Shown here: positions 27,386 to 35,937 of the stretch, piece by piece | How positions within the stretch are numbered: the first letter of the stretch is position 1 | Layout of the letters: each line of letters opens with the position of its first letter | Origin: Exilibacterium tricleocarpae | Lineage (GTDB): Bacteria; Pseudomonadota; Gammaproteobacteria; Pseudomonadales; Cellvibrionaceae | NCBI RefSeq assembly: GCF_007004655.1 | Contig: NZ_ML660115.1 | Location: 1 to 53,898, forward strand | Direction of reading: 5' to 3' | DNA: 53,898 nucleotides | Translations under genes and position numbers: made by a program | Notes under the pieces: model-generated | Seen by the model: only the letters and a program-made list of their open reading frames with translations | Told to the model about the DNA's origin: nothing | Databases searched by the model: none

Positions 27386-27411
27386 TGTTGCTTATCGGCA
27401 ACAGTTTTTTT
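27386..27411 (+). terminator. Orphan terminator-like hairpin (plus strand)
   Basis: TGTTGC-TTATCG-GCAACA (27386-27403) is followed by G and seven T, the form of a Rho-independent terminator on the plus strand. No plus-strand gene precedes it, so the transcript it would end is unknown; a plus-strand small RNA starting near 27200-27250 is possible. Confidence 0.45.
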
Positions 27412-27477
27412 GTTTTTGCTACCGGTCATCCTGGCCGGATATGGCTGCAGACCAGTGTTTTCGAGGGTATTTTTTAA

Positions 27478-27494
27478 TTGGCACGGTTCTGGCA
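27478..27494 (+). promoter_or_regulatory. Sigma-54 (-24/-12) promoter for the EF-hand gene
   Basis: TTGGCACGGTTCTGGCA matches the consensus TTGGCACG-N4-TTGCA with one mismatch. The invariant GG (27480-27481) and GC (27492-27493) are exactly 10 bp apart. Transcription would start near 27505, about 60 bp before the EF-hand ATG at 27566. The divergent glrK operon encodes a sigma-54 activator. Confidence 0.65.
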
Positions 27495-27565
27495 ACAGCT
27501 CCTGTCGAAAGCAAAATATTTAATGCAACACTTAATCAACAAAGACCTGTCAGGAGATTTAAACC

Positions 27566-27811
27566 ATGAAAAAACTTCTCGCACTTATCGCGTTTACGGG
27601 GATGTGTGGTTCTGTAATGGCCGGCGACAAGGGTGAAGTACCCGCGTTTACCGATCTGGACAAAGACGCCGACAGCTACATCAGCGCCTCGGAAGCCAAA
27701 GCCAGTGACTGGCTGGCGTCCAACTTCTCCAAGGCTGACACCGATGGGGACGGCCGACTGAGCCCGAGCGAATATCTGACGTTGATCAAAATGAGCGACA
27801 AAGACCGTTAA
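27566..27811 (+). CDS. Small periplasmic EF-hand protein
   Basis: 81 residues. A Sec signal peptide (MKKLLALIAFTGMCGSVMA) leaves a mature protein of about 62 residues with two EF-hand-type loops, DLDKDADSYISASE and DTDGDGRLSPSE, each with Asp/Glu at calcium-ligand positions. This is a calmodulin-like mini protein, probably binding Ca2+ in the periplasm. AGGAG lies 9 bases before the ATG. It has its own -24/-12 promoter and a good terminator (27875-27914), so it is a single-gene transcript divergent from glrK. Confidence 0.85.
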   Translation: MKKLLALIAFTGMCGSVMAGDKGEVPAFTDLDKDADSYISASEAKASDWLASNFSKADTDGDGRLSPSEYLTLIKMSDKDR

Positions 27812-27874
27812 GGAGACCCCACCAGGGAGGGTGTTTTACTCTGTTACTCTGCTTGTATCAATGCAACACTTTTT

Positions 27875-27914
27875 ACCGCCTTGTCAACAATGCCCTGCGC
27901 AAGGCGGTTTTTTT
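27875..27914 (+). terminator. Rho-independent terminator after the EF-hand gene
   Basis: ACCGCCTTG (27875-27883) pairs perfectly with CAAGGCGGT (27900-27908), followed immediately by a T run. It lies 64 bp after the EF-hand stop. The 170 bp after it up to 28081 show no gene. Confidence 0.75.
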
Positions 27915-28081
27915 CTCTTTCGAATCTCACACTGAGCAGCCCTGAGAGTTATAACTGCTGGTTATTTGCAGCAATAGCCCTTATCCCACTCTTGCTAGAT
28001 GGCATATCGGTGAAGAGGACGGCATCAAGGTGCCGGAATTTTGAGAATTATGCCCTTGTCCATATCTTTTTGCCCGGCCGG

Positions 28082-28330
28082 TCACTTGTCTTTCTGCCAC
28101 GGTGACTTCTCATTCCCTATCTGCAGTTGCTCCGGCAGCGAATGCTCGCCGCCCCTGACAGCCGCGCCCAACTGATCAAAGTCAGCCCAGAGCACCCGCA
28201 CTTGACGAAATGCCCGGCGGTTTTCGCGCCGCTGCAACCAGCGTCGCAGGCGTAGCTTCTCAGCGGCGTCCATATCACCGGCGTCCAGTCTGGCTATCCA
28301 CCTGCAGGCCTGCTCGATTTCTGCAGACAT
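28082..28330 (-). CDS. Stand-alone FecR N-terminal (DUF4880) protein
   Basis: 82 residues starting MSAEIEQACRWIARLDAGD. GGGGGA precedes the ATG at 28330, although the frame is open to 28468. The sequence up to AFRQVRVLWADFDQL is the helical DUF4880 domain found at the cytoplasmic N terminus of FecR/PupR anti-sigma regulators (W-x-x-R-L, R-x-x-x-W-L-x-x-x-x-x-x-R-x-A-F). The membrane helix and periplasmic FecR domain are missing, and no ECF sigma gene is adjacent. It is either a truncated FecR remnant or a small free anti-sigma-like protein. The C terminus is polar and ends shortly after the domain. Confidence 0.62.
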   Translation of the reverse strand: MSAEIEQACRWIARLDAGDMDAAEKLRLRRWLQRRENRRAFRQVRVLWADFDQLGAAVRGGEHSLPEQLQIGNEKSPWQKDK

Positions 28331-28840
28331 CAATCCCCCAACAGCATCACTCGAAGGGGCGTAGTATGGCGACCGGACAAGATCAAATATTGTATAAAAA
28401 TGCGCTTTTCGTCTGGGCTGAATCTGCACGGCATTCGGGCCGCTAAACGTTGCTGTTATCAATAGCAAGCCAAGATCACACCAGACACGACATCACGCGG
28501 CGATCTCCATTTAGCATAAATGCATGTAATCGATTGCCACAGCGGCAGGGTGAAAATTCTATAACCGGCGACCGGCTCGGTTAAGAATCGTTAAGAAAAC
28601 CAGGCATCGATATACAGCGCCAGCGGTAAATGGTTTTATACTGCTGTCCCGTTACCGGCTTTGTACCGATTTACCGGTTTTGTACCAACTGTCTTGTTGT
28701 TTACAGTTAGCTGTGTTGCGCGCACTGCCACCGCAAGTTATTTTTCTCTCGACATAAGTTTTGTTTATCGAGCGCAATTCACAAAACTTGTAATTATCAC
28801 GGCAAGACAACCCGATACCACGATTAAGGGAAACAAAATC
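28331..28840. other. Intergenic region before the heme/copper fusion gene
   Basis: No gene is supported. It holds a TTAAGA-ATCG-TTAAGA direct repeat near 28581-28597 and a 19-bp tandem repeat (28652-28689). The open frame from 28661 to 28840 is an upstream extension of the next gene without a ribosome site. Confidence 0.35.
28652..28689. repeat. 19-bp tandem repeat upstream of the heme/copper fusion gene
   Basis: Two adjacent 19-bp units (TTACCGGCTTTGTACCGAT, then TTACCGGTTTTGTACCAAC; 16/19 identical) lie about 150 bp upstream of the start at 28841. Spacing near two helical turns would suit a regulator binding in tandem; no regulator is identified. Confidence 0.5.
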
Positions 28841-30808
28841 ATGGGTAGATGGCTATCAACTCTGTTGTTACTCACCGTCACCGGTGGCTTTGCGCAGGCA
28901 GCCACTGTCGACAATTTCAGCCTTTTGGACCAACACGGCAAAGCCCACGAGCTGTATTACCTGGCCGATAAAAAGGCGATTGTCATTATGGCGCAGGGCA
29001 ACGGCTGCCCTATGGTACGCAATGCGTTGCCCGCTTTCGCCGAGATTCGGCAGCAGTATCAAAGTAAGGGCGTAGAGTTTCTCCTGTTAAATGCCAACCT
29101 GCAGGACCATCGCGCATCGATATTGAAAGAGGCAAAAGAATTTTCCATTGACCTGCCGATCCTCGTTGACGAGACGCAACTGATCGGCGCAGCGCTGGAA
29201 CTGACCCGCACGGCCGAAGTGCTGGTTATCGATCCGCGCGACTGGACCATCGCCTATCGCGGCCCGGTGGACGATCGACTCCACTACGAACGCCGGAAGC
29301 CGCAAGCCCAGCAACACTACCTGCGCGATGCACTGGATGCCGTGATCGGCGGCAAACCGGTGGCCGTCAGTCGCCGCCACGTAAAGGGCTGTATCATTAA
29401 CTTTCCCGAACGCGCCAACCAAAACCGGCATCAACAGATCAGTTACAGCAAAACGATCGCACCGCTGTTGATGGAAAAGTGCGTGGCCTGTCATACCCCC
29501 GGCGGCATAGGGCCCTGGGCCATGACCGACTACACGATGATTCTCGGGTTTTCGCCCATGATCAGGGAAGTCGTGCGGACCAAACGGATGCCACCGTGGC
29601 ACGCCGACCCCCATATCCAACAGTTTCGGGAGGACAACAGCCTGTCTGTCGCCGAGACCCGCACCCTGATCCACTGGATCGAGGCCGGCTCTCCCCGCGG
29701 GAATGGACCGGACCCACTGGCCGCACTGCAAATGCAGGCCGACAAATGGCAACTGGGTGCGCCGGACCTGGTCCTGAAGCTACCCAGATTCGACGTTCCC
29801 GCCACCGGCATTGTGGATTATCAATATCCCTCGGTGCCCAATCCGCTGGACCGCGATGTCTGGGTCAAAGCCGTGGCGGTCAAACCCGGCGACAGAACGG
29901 TGTTGCACCACCTTATCGTCGGCTCGGCCCGGGAAAAACCCAAAGAAAACGATTTGGGAGCGGCATTTCGCAACTACCTGGTCACCTATGCCCCGGGTAT
30001 GGACCCCTACCAGTATCCCGAGAATACCGGCGTGCTGGTGCCAAAGGGCGGCTATTTTTCCTTCCAGTCCCACTACACCACATCCGGTAAGGCAACCAGC
30101 GATGAGACTGAAGTCGGGCTCTACTTCTACGACAAACCGCCTGAAAATATGCTGCGCCACTACTCGATCGTAAACTTTTCTCTGCAAATCCCGCCCCATG
30201 CCGAAGCCCACGAAGAGGCGGCGTATTTTTATTTTGAAAACGATGCGACTATTTACAGCCTGTTCCCCCACGCGCACTATCGAGGCAAAAGTTCCCTGTT
30301 TGAAGTCGTGCACCCGGACGGCACCCGAGACCCGGTGTTATCGGTACCCAGCTACGACTTTAACTGGCAGCGCATGTACACACTGGCGCAGCCTCTGAAA
30401 GTGGCCGCCGGCACCAAACTCCTGCACCGAACCACTTACGACAATTCCGCTAAAAACCCCGCCAACCCGGACCCGAGTCTGACGGTAGGCTGGGGGGAGC
30501 AGTCCTTTGAGGAAATGCTGTACGGCTCGTTTATGTTTCAATGGGACGGCGAAACGCCGGACAACCCGGTACACAACCGCCGGCGAGTGCGCACGGCCAT
30601 GGGCTTCGGGTTTCGCGATAAAGATATGAACGGGCGTCTCGAGCCCGACGAGTTGGTCGGCACGGACCACCAGCATATGACTGAAAATTTCGATAAGTTC
30701 GACAGCAACAGCGATGGCGGCCTCGATATGGATGAGTACCTCGACGCGCGCCGGCAGAAAGTCAGTGCCAATATCGAAGCCCGATCAGCACGGCAAAACG
30801 AACCTTAA
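28841..30808 (+). CDS. Redoxin / cytochrome c / Cu-monooxygenase-like / EF-hand fusion
   Basis: 655 residues from the ATG at 28841, chosen because AAGGG lies 10 bases upstream and a signal peptide (MGRWLSTLLLLTVTGGFAQA) follows. The order is: a thioredoxin-fold redoxin domain (about 22-170) with single Cys56 in GNGCPMVRN; a c-type heme site CVACH (214-218) with a possible distal Met in KRMPPWH (250); a two-domain region like copper type II ascorbate-dependent monooxygenases with His356-His357 (VLHHLIV), His411 (QSHYTTSG), the H-x-H pair 477/479 (FPHAHYRG) and a candidate Met559; and two EF-hands at about 593-604 and 621-632. It should be a periplasmic redox enzyme. The substrate is unknown; natural partners would be an electron donor to the heme. 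It is convergent with the next gene. Confidence 0.85.
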   Translation: MGRWLSTLLLLTVTGGFAQAATVDNFSLLDQHGKAHELYYLADKKAIVIMAQGNGCPMVRNALPAFAEIRQQYQSKGVEFLLLNANLQDHRASILKEAKEFSIDLPILVDETQLIGAALELTRTAEVLVIDPRDWTIAYRGPVDDRLHYERRKPQAQQHYLRDALDAVIGGKPVAVSRRHVKGCIINFPERANQNRHQQISYSKTIAPLLMEKCVACHTPGGIGPWAMTDYTMILGFSPMIREVVRTKRMPPWHADPHIQQFREDNSLSVAETRTLIHWIEAGSPRGNGPDPLAALQMQADKWQLGAPDLVLKLPRFDVPATGIVDYQYPSVPNPLDRDVWVKAVAVKPGDRTVLHHLIVGSAREKPKENDLGAAFRNYLVTYAPGMDPYQYPENTGVLVPKGGYFSFQSHYTTSGKATSDETEVGLYFYDKPPENMLRHYSIVNFSLQIPPHAEAHEEAAYFYFENDATIYSLFPHAHYRGKSSLFEVVHPDGTRDPVLSVPSYDFNWQRMYTLAQPLKVAAGTKLLHRTTYDNSAKNPANPDPSLTVGWGEQSFEEMLYGSFMFQWDGETPDNPVHNRRRVRTAMGFGFRDKDMNGRLEPDELVGTDHQHMTENFDKFDSNSDGGLDMDEYLDARRQKVSANIEARSARQNEP

Positions 30809-30831
30809 CCGGCGATAGGCAGGCGTGGGGG

Positions 30832-31545
30832 TTAACCGCCCTGGTCGGCATATTGCTCCAAACCCAGTTGCCTCAATACTGCCAGCGGCGGCCCCTCAAA
30901 GCTGGCCAGTGCCTTGTTGCCCAGGTAACCGATATCGGCCATCCCCTCCTCTGTGGTGTAAAAAGCCGTTGCCGTTAAGTCCCTGACTTTCTCAAAGAAT
31001 ATCGCCGCGGATTGATACGCCGGCTGCGCCGACTGTCTCCATTTGATGTCATCACAGATAGCCGTTACTTGAGCGGGGCTCAATTCGGTAAAGCGCCGCC
31101 CATAGCGCCTGCCTGCTTCACTCTGCAGCCATACCAAACCGCCGCGGACCAGGATGAGATCCCGTTTATTGTTTTGGTAAGGCGCACTGACCCATTCATT
31201 GATAAAGTCCTGGGCATCCAGGTCTCCCGCGCCCGGAGAGACAGCGTCTGCGGGGATAATGACATTGGCCAACGCTTTCAACGTTGTGAGCTCTGCACCG
31301 GTAAGCACCAAATCCCAGTGAATATCGGGGTTGAGCAAATCCGGGTCAAACGGCGTGCGCCGCGGTTGCGACGGCGGCGATACCGGTAACTCAGATTCAG
31401 GTCTGGGTGTCACCGCCCCGACAGCGGCAGTCGATGAGTCCGGCGCGCACCCCAACACCGGCACCGCCGCCGCAGTCGTTGCGATGATTTTCAACGCGCC
31501 CCTGCGATCAAGCTGTACCGGTTTATCAGTGATTTTATCGGCCAT
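30832..31545 (-). CDS. GMC dehydrogenase small subunit (gluconate 2-DH subunit 3-like)
   Basis: 237 residues from the ATG at 31545; the frame extends 10 codons upstream, but GGAAT sits before this start and the stop of the GMC gene is one base away, so translation is coupled. The N terminus (LDRRGALKIIATTAAAVPVLGCAP) is a Tat signal with twin Arg and a lipobox-like LGC. The mature part contains LKALANVIIPADAVSPGAGD, typical of the gluconate 2-dehydrogenase subunit 3 family, which escorts the folded GMC flavoprotein subunit to the periplasm through Tat. Confidence 0.88.
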   Translation of the reverse strand: MADKITDKPVQLDRRGALKIIATTAAAVPVLGCAPDSSTAAVGAVTPRPESELPVSPPSQPRRTPFDPDLLNPDIHWDLVLTGAELTTLKALANVIIPADAVSPGAGDLDAQDFINEWVSAPYQNNKRDLILVRGGLVWLQSEAGRRYGRRFTELSPAQVTAICDDIKWRQSAQPAYQSAAIFFEKVRDLTATAFYTTEEGMADIGYLGNKALASFEGPPLAVLRQLGLEQYADQGG

Positions 31546-31546
31546 A

Positions 31547-33355
31547 TTAAATATTCCTTTGTTTAAACTGCTCAATCACATAGTCGCTTGTGCGCCAGGC
31601 CAACGCCATAATGGTCAGCGTCGGGTTCTTATCGGCATTGGAGACAAACGGCGCGCCGTCAGTAACGAACAGGTTGGGCACCTCCCAAGACTGGCAATGC
31701 GCGTTCAAAACGGAGCGATTGGGGTGATTGCCCATCTGGGTGGTGCCGACTTCATGGATGATGGCGCCACCGTTATGGATCGCCTTGGCGCCATCGGTGT
31801 GGACTGTCGAGGTTGTTTTGGCACCCATACGCCCGGCGATTTCGGCAAACGTTTTTTGCATATGCACCGCCTGGTTCAACTCGTGGTCGGACCATTGCCA
31901 GTGAAACTTCAGGACCGGTATGCCCCACTGGTCGACCACGTCCGGATCGATTTCACAATAGCAGTCCTCGTTGGGAATCATCTCGCCGCGGCCGGAAAAG
32001 TACACATGGGACCCGTAGTAGCGCCGGCAGGCCTCCTTGAACGCTTGTCCGTAGGCACCCCCGGTAACCGCTTCCATACCGTTGAACGCGCCCGCACCCG
32101 GCATTCGTTTACCGCCGCCAATTTCAATATGATAGCCGCGGGCGAAGTTTAACTTGCCGGCCAACTGCTCCTTGTAGAGCCACCAGGGCATATACATATG
32201 CATGCCGTCGGCACCTTCTTCATTGTGCGGCGGCAGGTTTTCCAGGGCGGGAATCTGCGCACTGAGACCGGCGCCGACAGTATCCATCAGGTATTTGCCG
32301 ACCAGACCGCTGCGATTGGACAGGCCGTCCGGGTGCCGGGCGCTCTTTGAGTTTAAAAATATGCGCGCGGTTTCTGCGGCGCTGGCCGCGACAATGACAG
32401 CCCGCGCTGTAGCCCGTTGTTCCAGGCGCGTTGTTTTATCGATATAGATCACACCTGTGGCTTTACCATCGGGCCCCACAGTTACCTCGCGCACCATAGC
32501 ATCGGTGACAATGTCCAGGTTACCCGTGGCCAGGGCCGGAGGAATCAAAACCGTGGTCGACTGAAAGTTAGCCTTGATAGCGCAACCGCGGCCGCAGCCG
32601 GTGGCATAAAAGCAAGCGGCGCGCTCCTGCATGGACTCCCGCGTTACCCGCTGTGCCAGTTCGTTGTGCGGGAACAATTGCGGCGCGATTCGCTCGTGGT
32701 CCAGGCGCCGGGTCAAAATGGCCAGGTGTGCCGGTATCACGGGAATACCGAGCGGTTTGCAGGCCTCTTTTATCAGCAATTCATAGGCGCGCGGCTTTGG
32801 CGGCGGCAACAGCACGCCGGGGGAGGAATCCGGCGTGTTTTCCAGCCCTTCGTTACTGCCGTAAACGCCGATCAACATCTCTGTTTTATCGTAGTAAGGA
32901 GCCAGGTCCTTGTAGGCAATGGGCCAGTCGAAGCCCAAACCGTCGCGGCTGTAGGGCTTAAAATCGTACTCGCCCATCCGCAGCGAGATGCGCCCCCAGT
33001 GATTGGTGCGACCGCCGAGCATACGCGCCCGCCACCAGTCCCATCTGCGCCCCGGTTGATCGCTTGCCTGGGTATAGGGTTCACCCGGAACCTGCCAGCC
33101 GCCGTCCACTGTGGCATCATAAAATCCGAAGGGCTTCTCCGGTGTGCCCGCACCTCTTAACGGCGCGTCTTTGGGAAGATTGAACATGGGCGTTTCAGTG
33201 ACGGGATCGTAATCGCGACCGGCTTCCAGCATCAGCACCTTTAAACCCGCCATAGCCAGAACATAGGCAGCCATACCGCCTCCCGCACCGGACCCGACAA
33301 TCAGGGCATCGTACTCTTTTTTATTGCTCGATGATTGCAAAGAGATATCCTCCAC
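31547..33355 (-). CDS. GMC family FAD-dependent sugar dehydrogenase
   Basis: 602 residues. The N-terminal FAD-binding motif is ALIVGSGAGGGMAAYVLAMAG. LEAGRDYDP and GGRTNHWGR follow, then CGRGC, which may bind a metal or cluster in this subgroup. Near the C terminus are the active-site region GTTQMGNHPNRSVLN and the FAD motif LFVTDGAPF with NPTLTIMALAWR. Paired with a Tat-borne small subunit, this is the layout of periplasmic gluconate/sorbitol or glucoside 3-dehydrogenases that pass electrons to a cytochrome c. The nearby isomerases and Gfo/Idh gene suggest a sugar or glycoside substrate. The small partner is translated just downstream. Confidence 0.9.
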   Translation of the reverse strand: MEDISLQSSSNKKEYDALIVGSGAGGGMAAYVLAMAGLKVLMLEAGRDYDPVTETPMFNLPKDAPLRGAGTPEKPFGFYDATVDGGWQVPGEPYTQASDQPGRRWDWWRARMLGGRTNHWGRISLRMGEYDFKPYSRDGLGFDWPIAYKDLAPYYDKTEMLIGVYGSNEGLENTPDSSPGVLLPPPKPRAYELLIKEACKPLGIPVIPAHLAILTRRLDHERIAPQLFPHNELAQRVTRESMQERAACFYATGCGRGCAIKANFQSTTVLIPPALATGNLDIVTDAMVREVTVGPDGKATGVIYIDKTTRLEQRATARAVIVAASAAETARIFLNSKSARHPDGLSNRSGLVGKYLMDTVGAGLSAQIPALENLPPHNEEGADGMHMYMPWWLYKEQLAGKLNFARGYHIEIGGGKRMPGAGAFNGMEAVTGGAYGQAFKEACRRYYGSHVYFSGRGEMIPNEDCYCEIDPDVVDQWGIPVLKFHWQWSDHELNQAVHMQKTFAEIAGRMGAKTTSTVHTDGAKAIHNGGAIIHEVGTTQMGNHPNRSVLNAHCQSWEVPNLFVTDGAPFVSNADKNPTLTIMALAWRTSDYVIEQFKQRNI

Positions 33356-33421
33356 TCTAACGACTCTAATCGGCTAATTCGTTAAAACGAAAATCCTAGT
33401 GCTTCGAACAAAAAATATTCC

Positions 33422-33527
33422 CACTTCGGTGGCACTTAGGTTTCGATCCGGGGGGGGGCGCCTAGCCCATAGCCCTTCGGGGCCGGATCGGTTAAGGACA
33501 CCAAAACCCGTTTTCAACTCAATCAAG
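33422..33527 (+). repeat. Degenerate copy of the palindromic intergenic element
   Basis: CACTTCGGTGGCACTTAGGT followed by TTCGATCCGG, then nine G, CATAGCCCTTCGG, and CGGTTAAGGACACC with AAAACCCGTTTT. These blocks match, in reverse orientation, the element at 35938-36097. The central hairpin has been lost and replaced by the G run. It lies between the GMC gene and the TIM-barrel gene; no coding frame is supported. Confidence 0.7.
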
Positions 33528-33573
33528 ATGCGGCTCATAGCAGGCTGTCACTGCCGGGGGCGTTTACGACTGT

Positions 33574-34470
33574 TTATAAGCCCTCACCTGCCAACCGGGT
33601 TAACAACGCCTGCGTCGCCCGTACTCCTTTATCTTCATCGGCGTCGGGACCCTCGTATTCGATACCGATGTAACCGCGATAGTTATTGTCCCGAACGATC
33701 TTGAGCATCCGTCGAAAATCGATGGTGGTTTCATTGCCATTTTCATCAAAGTCAAAACTCTTGGCACTGACACCTTTCGCGAAAGGCATTAGATCTTTCA
33801 TTCCCTGATAACGGTCATAGTCACCGAAATTGCCGAAGTCCGGCAAAGTCCCGCAGTTTTTCATCGCGACCTGCCGAATCACATGGGCCAGATATTGGCC
33901 GTTTGAAGAATATCCACCGTGGTTCTCGACAATAATATTGACAGCGTGGTCTTTCGCAAACTCCGACAATCGGCTCAGCCCCTCGATGGCCGCCAGTTTC
34001 CAGTCTGCCACAGAGGACTGGCCAGCCAAATTGACGCGCAGGGAATGGCAACCGAGATAATTTGCCGCGCTCACCCATTTGTAATGACGCTCTACAGCCC
34101 GGCTCCTTTCCTTAACGTCGGTGCTGGCCAGGGGGCCTTCCGCATCCACCATGATCAATAGATTCTTTACACCATTATCCTGAGCCCGTTCTTTCATCGC
34201 CTGCAGGTAGTTTTTATCCTCGGCCCGATCTTTAAAAAACTGGTTTACATACTCCACAGCATCGATATCAAAGTCCCGCTTCACCTTGGCGGCAAAATCA
34301 AGGGGCTTTAATTTGCCGCTGCGAATCTGCCGGTGCAATGACCATTGCGCAACCGATATTTTAAAAAAAGGTTCGCGGCCAGATACTTTTGCCGATGCAG
34401 CAAATGCCGGCAACAAAGTGCCGGCCACACTCAGCGTTCCAACCGTTTCGATAAACTGTCTTCTTTTCAC
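33574..34470 (-). CDS. Exported sugar isomerase/epimerase (TIM barrel)
   Basis: 298 residues. The N terminus MKRRQFIETVGTLSVAGTLLP is a signal with Lys-Arg-Arg, Tat-like, so the enzyme is probably periplasmic like the GMC dehydrogenase. The AP-endonuclease-2-like TIM barrel shows candidate metal ligands in IIVENHGG (Glu), LPDFGNF (Asp), KSFDFD and IGIEYEG (Glu). Family members isomerise or epimerise keto-sugars, hydroxypyruvate or inosose; the specific reaction cannot be read. It lies between the degenerate repeat and the MFS gene on the same strand. Confidence 0.82.
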   Translation of the reverse strand: MKRRQFIETVGTLSVAGTLLPAFAASAKVSGREPFFKISVAQWSLHRQIRSGKLKPLDFAAKVKRDFDIDAVEYVNQFFKDRAEDKNYLQAMKERAQDNGVKNLLIMVDAEGPLASTDVKERSRAVERHYKWVSAANYLGCHSLRVNLAGQSSVADWKLAAIEGLSRLSEFAKDHAVNIIVENHGGYSSNGQYLAHVIRQVAMKNCGTLPDFGNFGDYDRYQGMKDLMPFAKGVSAKSFDFDENGNETTIDFRRMLKIVRDNNYRGYIGIEYEGPDADEDKGVRATQALLTRLAGEGL

Positions 34471-34558
34471 CGCGTCACCTCAATGATTAACAAGCGATTA
34501 AAGCCTTTTGCTGCTGCCTCTCGTAAACCGGCCGCCGCAGGCGCCATGTGTCAAACAG

Positions 34559-35863
34559 TTATGAGACAGCTTGCAGGCGTCCTCCACGGCGTTCCCACCA
34601 CCAAATAGCGGCAAATACCGGCAATAAAAACAGAGGAATGATCGCCACTGACCGAAAAGACGCCACCGAGGCCTGTATCAATACGGCGTCCAGATCGGGC
34701 CCGGACAACCGTTCGAATGCCGCCAGTCCGCCGGCGGCTTCGACTTTTGCCTGGTCAAATATACGTCCCATCATCGGTAGCACAAACTGTATTGACATAC
34801 CGCCGGCAAAACCCAACAACCCCAGGAACAATGCACCGCCGCGACGGAAACGATCGGCGACACAAGCCAGCATGGTCGGCCACATAAAACACACGCCGAG
34901 GGCCCATACCGTCGCCGCCAGAAAACCTGTTAACGGTGAACGGGCCAGGCTCAGGCAATACAAACCGATCGCTGCCAGTAAACTGCTGAACCACAAGACG
35001 CCGATGGGCGACAGGCGCTCGGCCAGGGCGCCGGCGAAATGCCGCATCACAAACATCAAACTGCTGACGTAGATCAACAAAATGATTCCCTCCATGCCAA
35101 CCACCCGGGACAGGGTGAGATCTACCCACTGCCCGGGTGCCAATTCCGCCGCGGCGGTCATCCACATGCAAATCCAAAACAGTATAAACAGCGGTTGCTT
35201 ACCCACTTCTTTGAACATGTCGGCATAACTGATGCCGGCGGCGACCCTTTCAGTAACGGGAAATTCAATCGTCGATACCAGATACACCATAACAACTGCG
35301 GGACCGGCGAGAATCAGCAGGTTCAGTTGCCAGGGCAGGCCCATCTTGGCAACGAACACCCCGCATAAACCGCCGACCACGATACCGGCAGGCCACCAGG
35401 CGTGCAGCACATTGAGGCGGTGAGTTTTGTTGTCCGGGTCCACCGCCGCCACCATCGGGTTGCTGGCGGCCTCCACTGCGCCCCACCCCAAGCCCGTCAA
35501 CAACATACCGGCCAACACCAGGGTGGTTACTGTATCGGACACGGGCATCAATGAGGCACTGAGGATCAAAACGCTGCCGAGAATATAGCCAGCGGCGGAT
35601 AGCAGCAGCATGCGTTTGGCGCCCATTAAATCCACCAGCGCGCTGCCAAACAACAGCGTAAAAGCAAACCCGGTAAACGTCAGGCCCAGTGCTTCACCCA
35701 CCATGGCGGCAGATCTTGAAACATCGATCAGATCGTAGATATCGGTCTGCAAATCACCGGCGATAGTGGCCCTGACGGCAAAACCCAGACCGATCATAAA
35801 GATCGACAAATTGCCAATCAGGAAAAGACGCTTATGGTGCAACGGTTGATTCGACGCCACCAT
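34559..35863 (-). CDS. MFS sugar transporter
   Basis: 434 residues with about 12 membrane helices. The start is the ATG at 35863 because GGGAGGT lies 5 bases upstream; an upstream TTG at 35881 has no ribosome site. The loop between helices 2 and 3 (FGSALVDLMGAKRMLLLSA) has the MFS signature form D-x-x-G-x-R/K, and GWGAVEAASNPMVAAV resembles the FHS/fucose-permease type sugar transporters. Position among sugar-oxidation genes suggests import of a sugar or oxidised sugar. It is bracketed by the two repeats at 33422 and 35938. Confidence 0.87.
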   Translation of the reverse strand: MVASNQPLHHKRLFLIGNLSIFMIGLGFAVRATIAGDLQTDIYDLIDVSRSAAMVGEALGLTFTGFAFTLLFGSALVDLMGAKRMLLLSAAGYILGSVLILSASLMPVSDTVTTLVLAGMLLTGLGWGAVEAASNPMVAAVDPDNKTHRLNVLHAWWPAGIVVGGLCGVFVAKMGLPWQLNLLILAGPAVVMVYLVSTIEFPVTERVAAGISYADMFKEVGKQPLFILFWICMWMTAAAELAPGQWVDLTLSRVVGMEGIILLIYVSSLMFVMRHFAGALAERLSPIGVLWFSSLLAAIGLYCLSLARSPLTGFLAATVWALGVCFMWPTMLACVADRFRRGGALFLGLLGFAGGMSIQFVLPMMGRIFDQAKVEAAGGLAAFERLSGPDLDAVLIQASVASFRSVAIIPLFLLPVFAAIWWWERRGGRLQAVS

Positions 35864-35937
35864 CGTAGACCTCCCTCGCAAATTTATTTTTTTCGTTTTT
35901 CCAAGATACTACTACTCTGACCAGTAAATTTTTTCAC

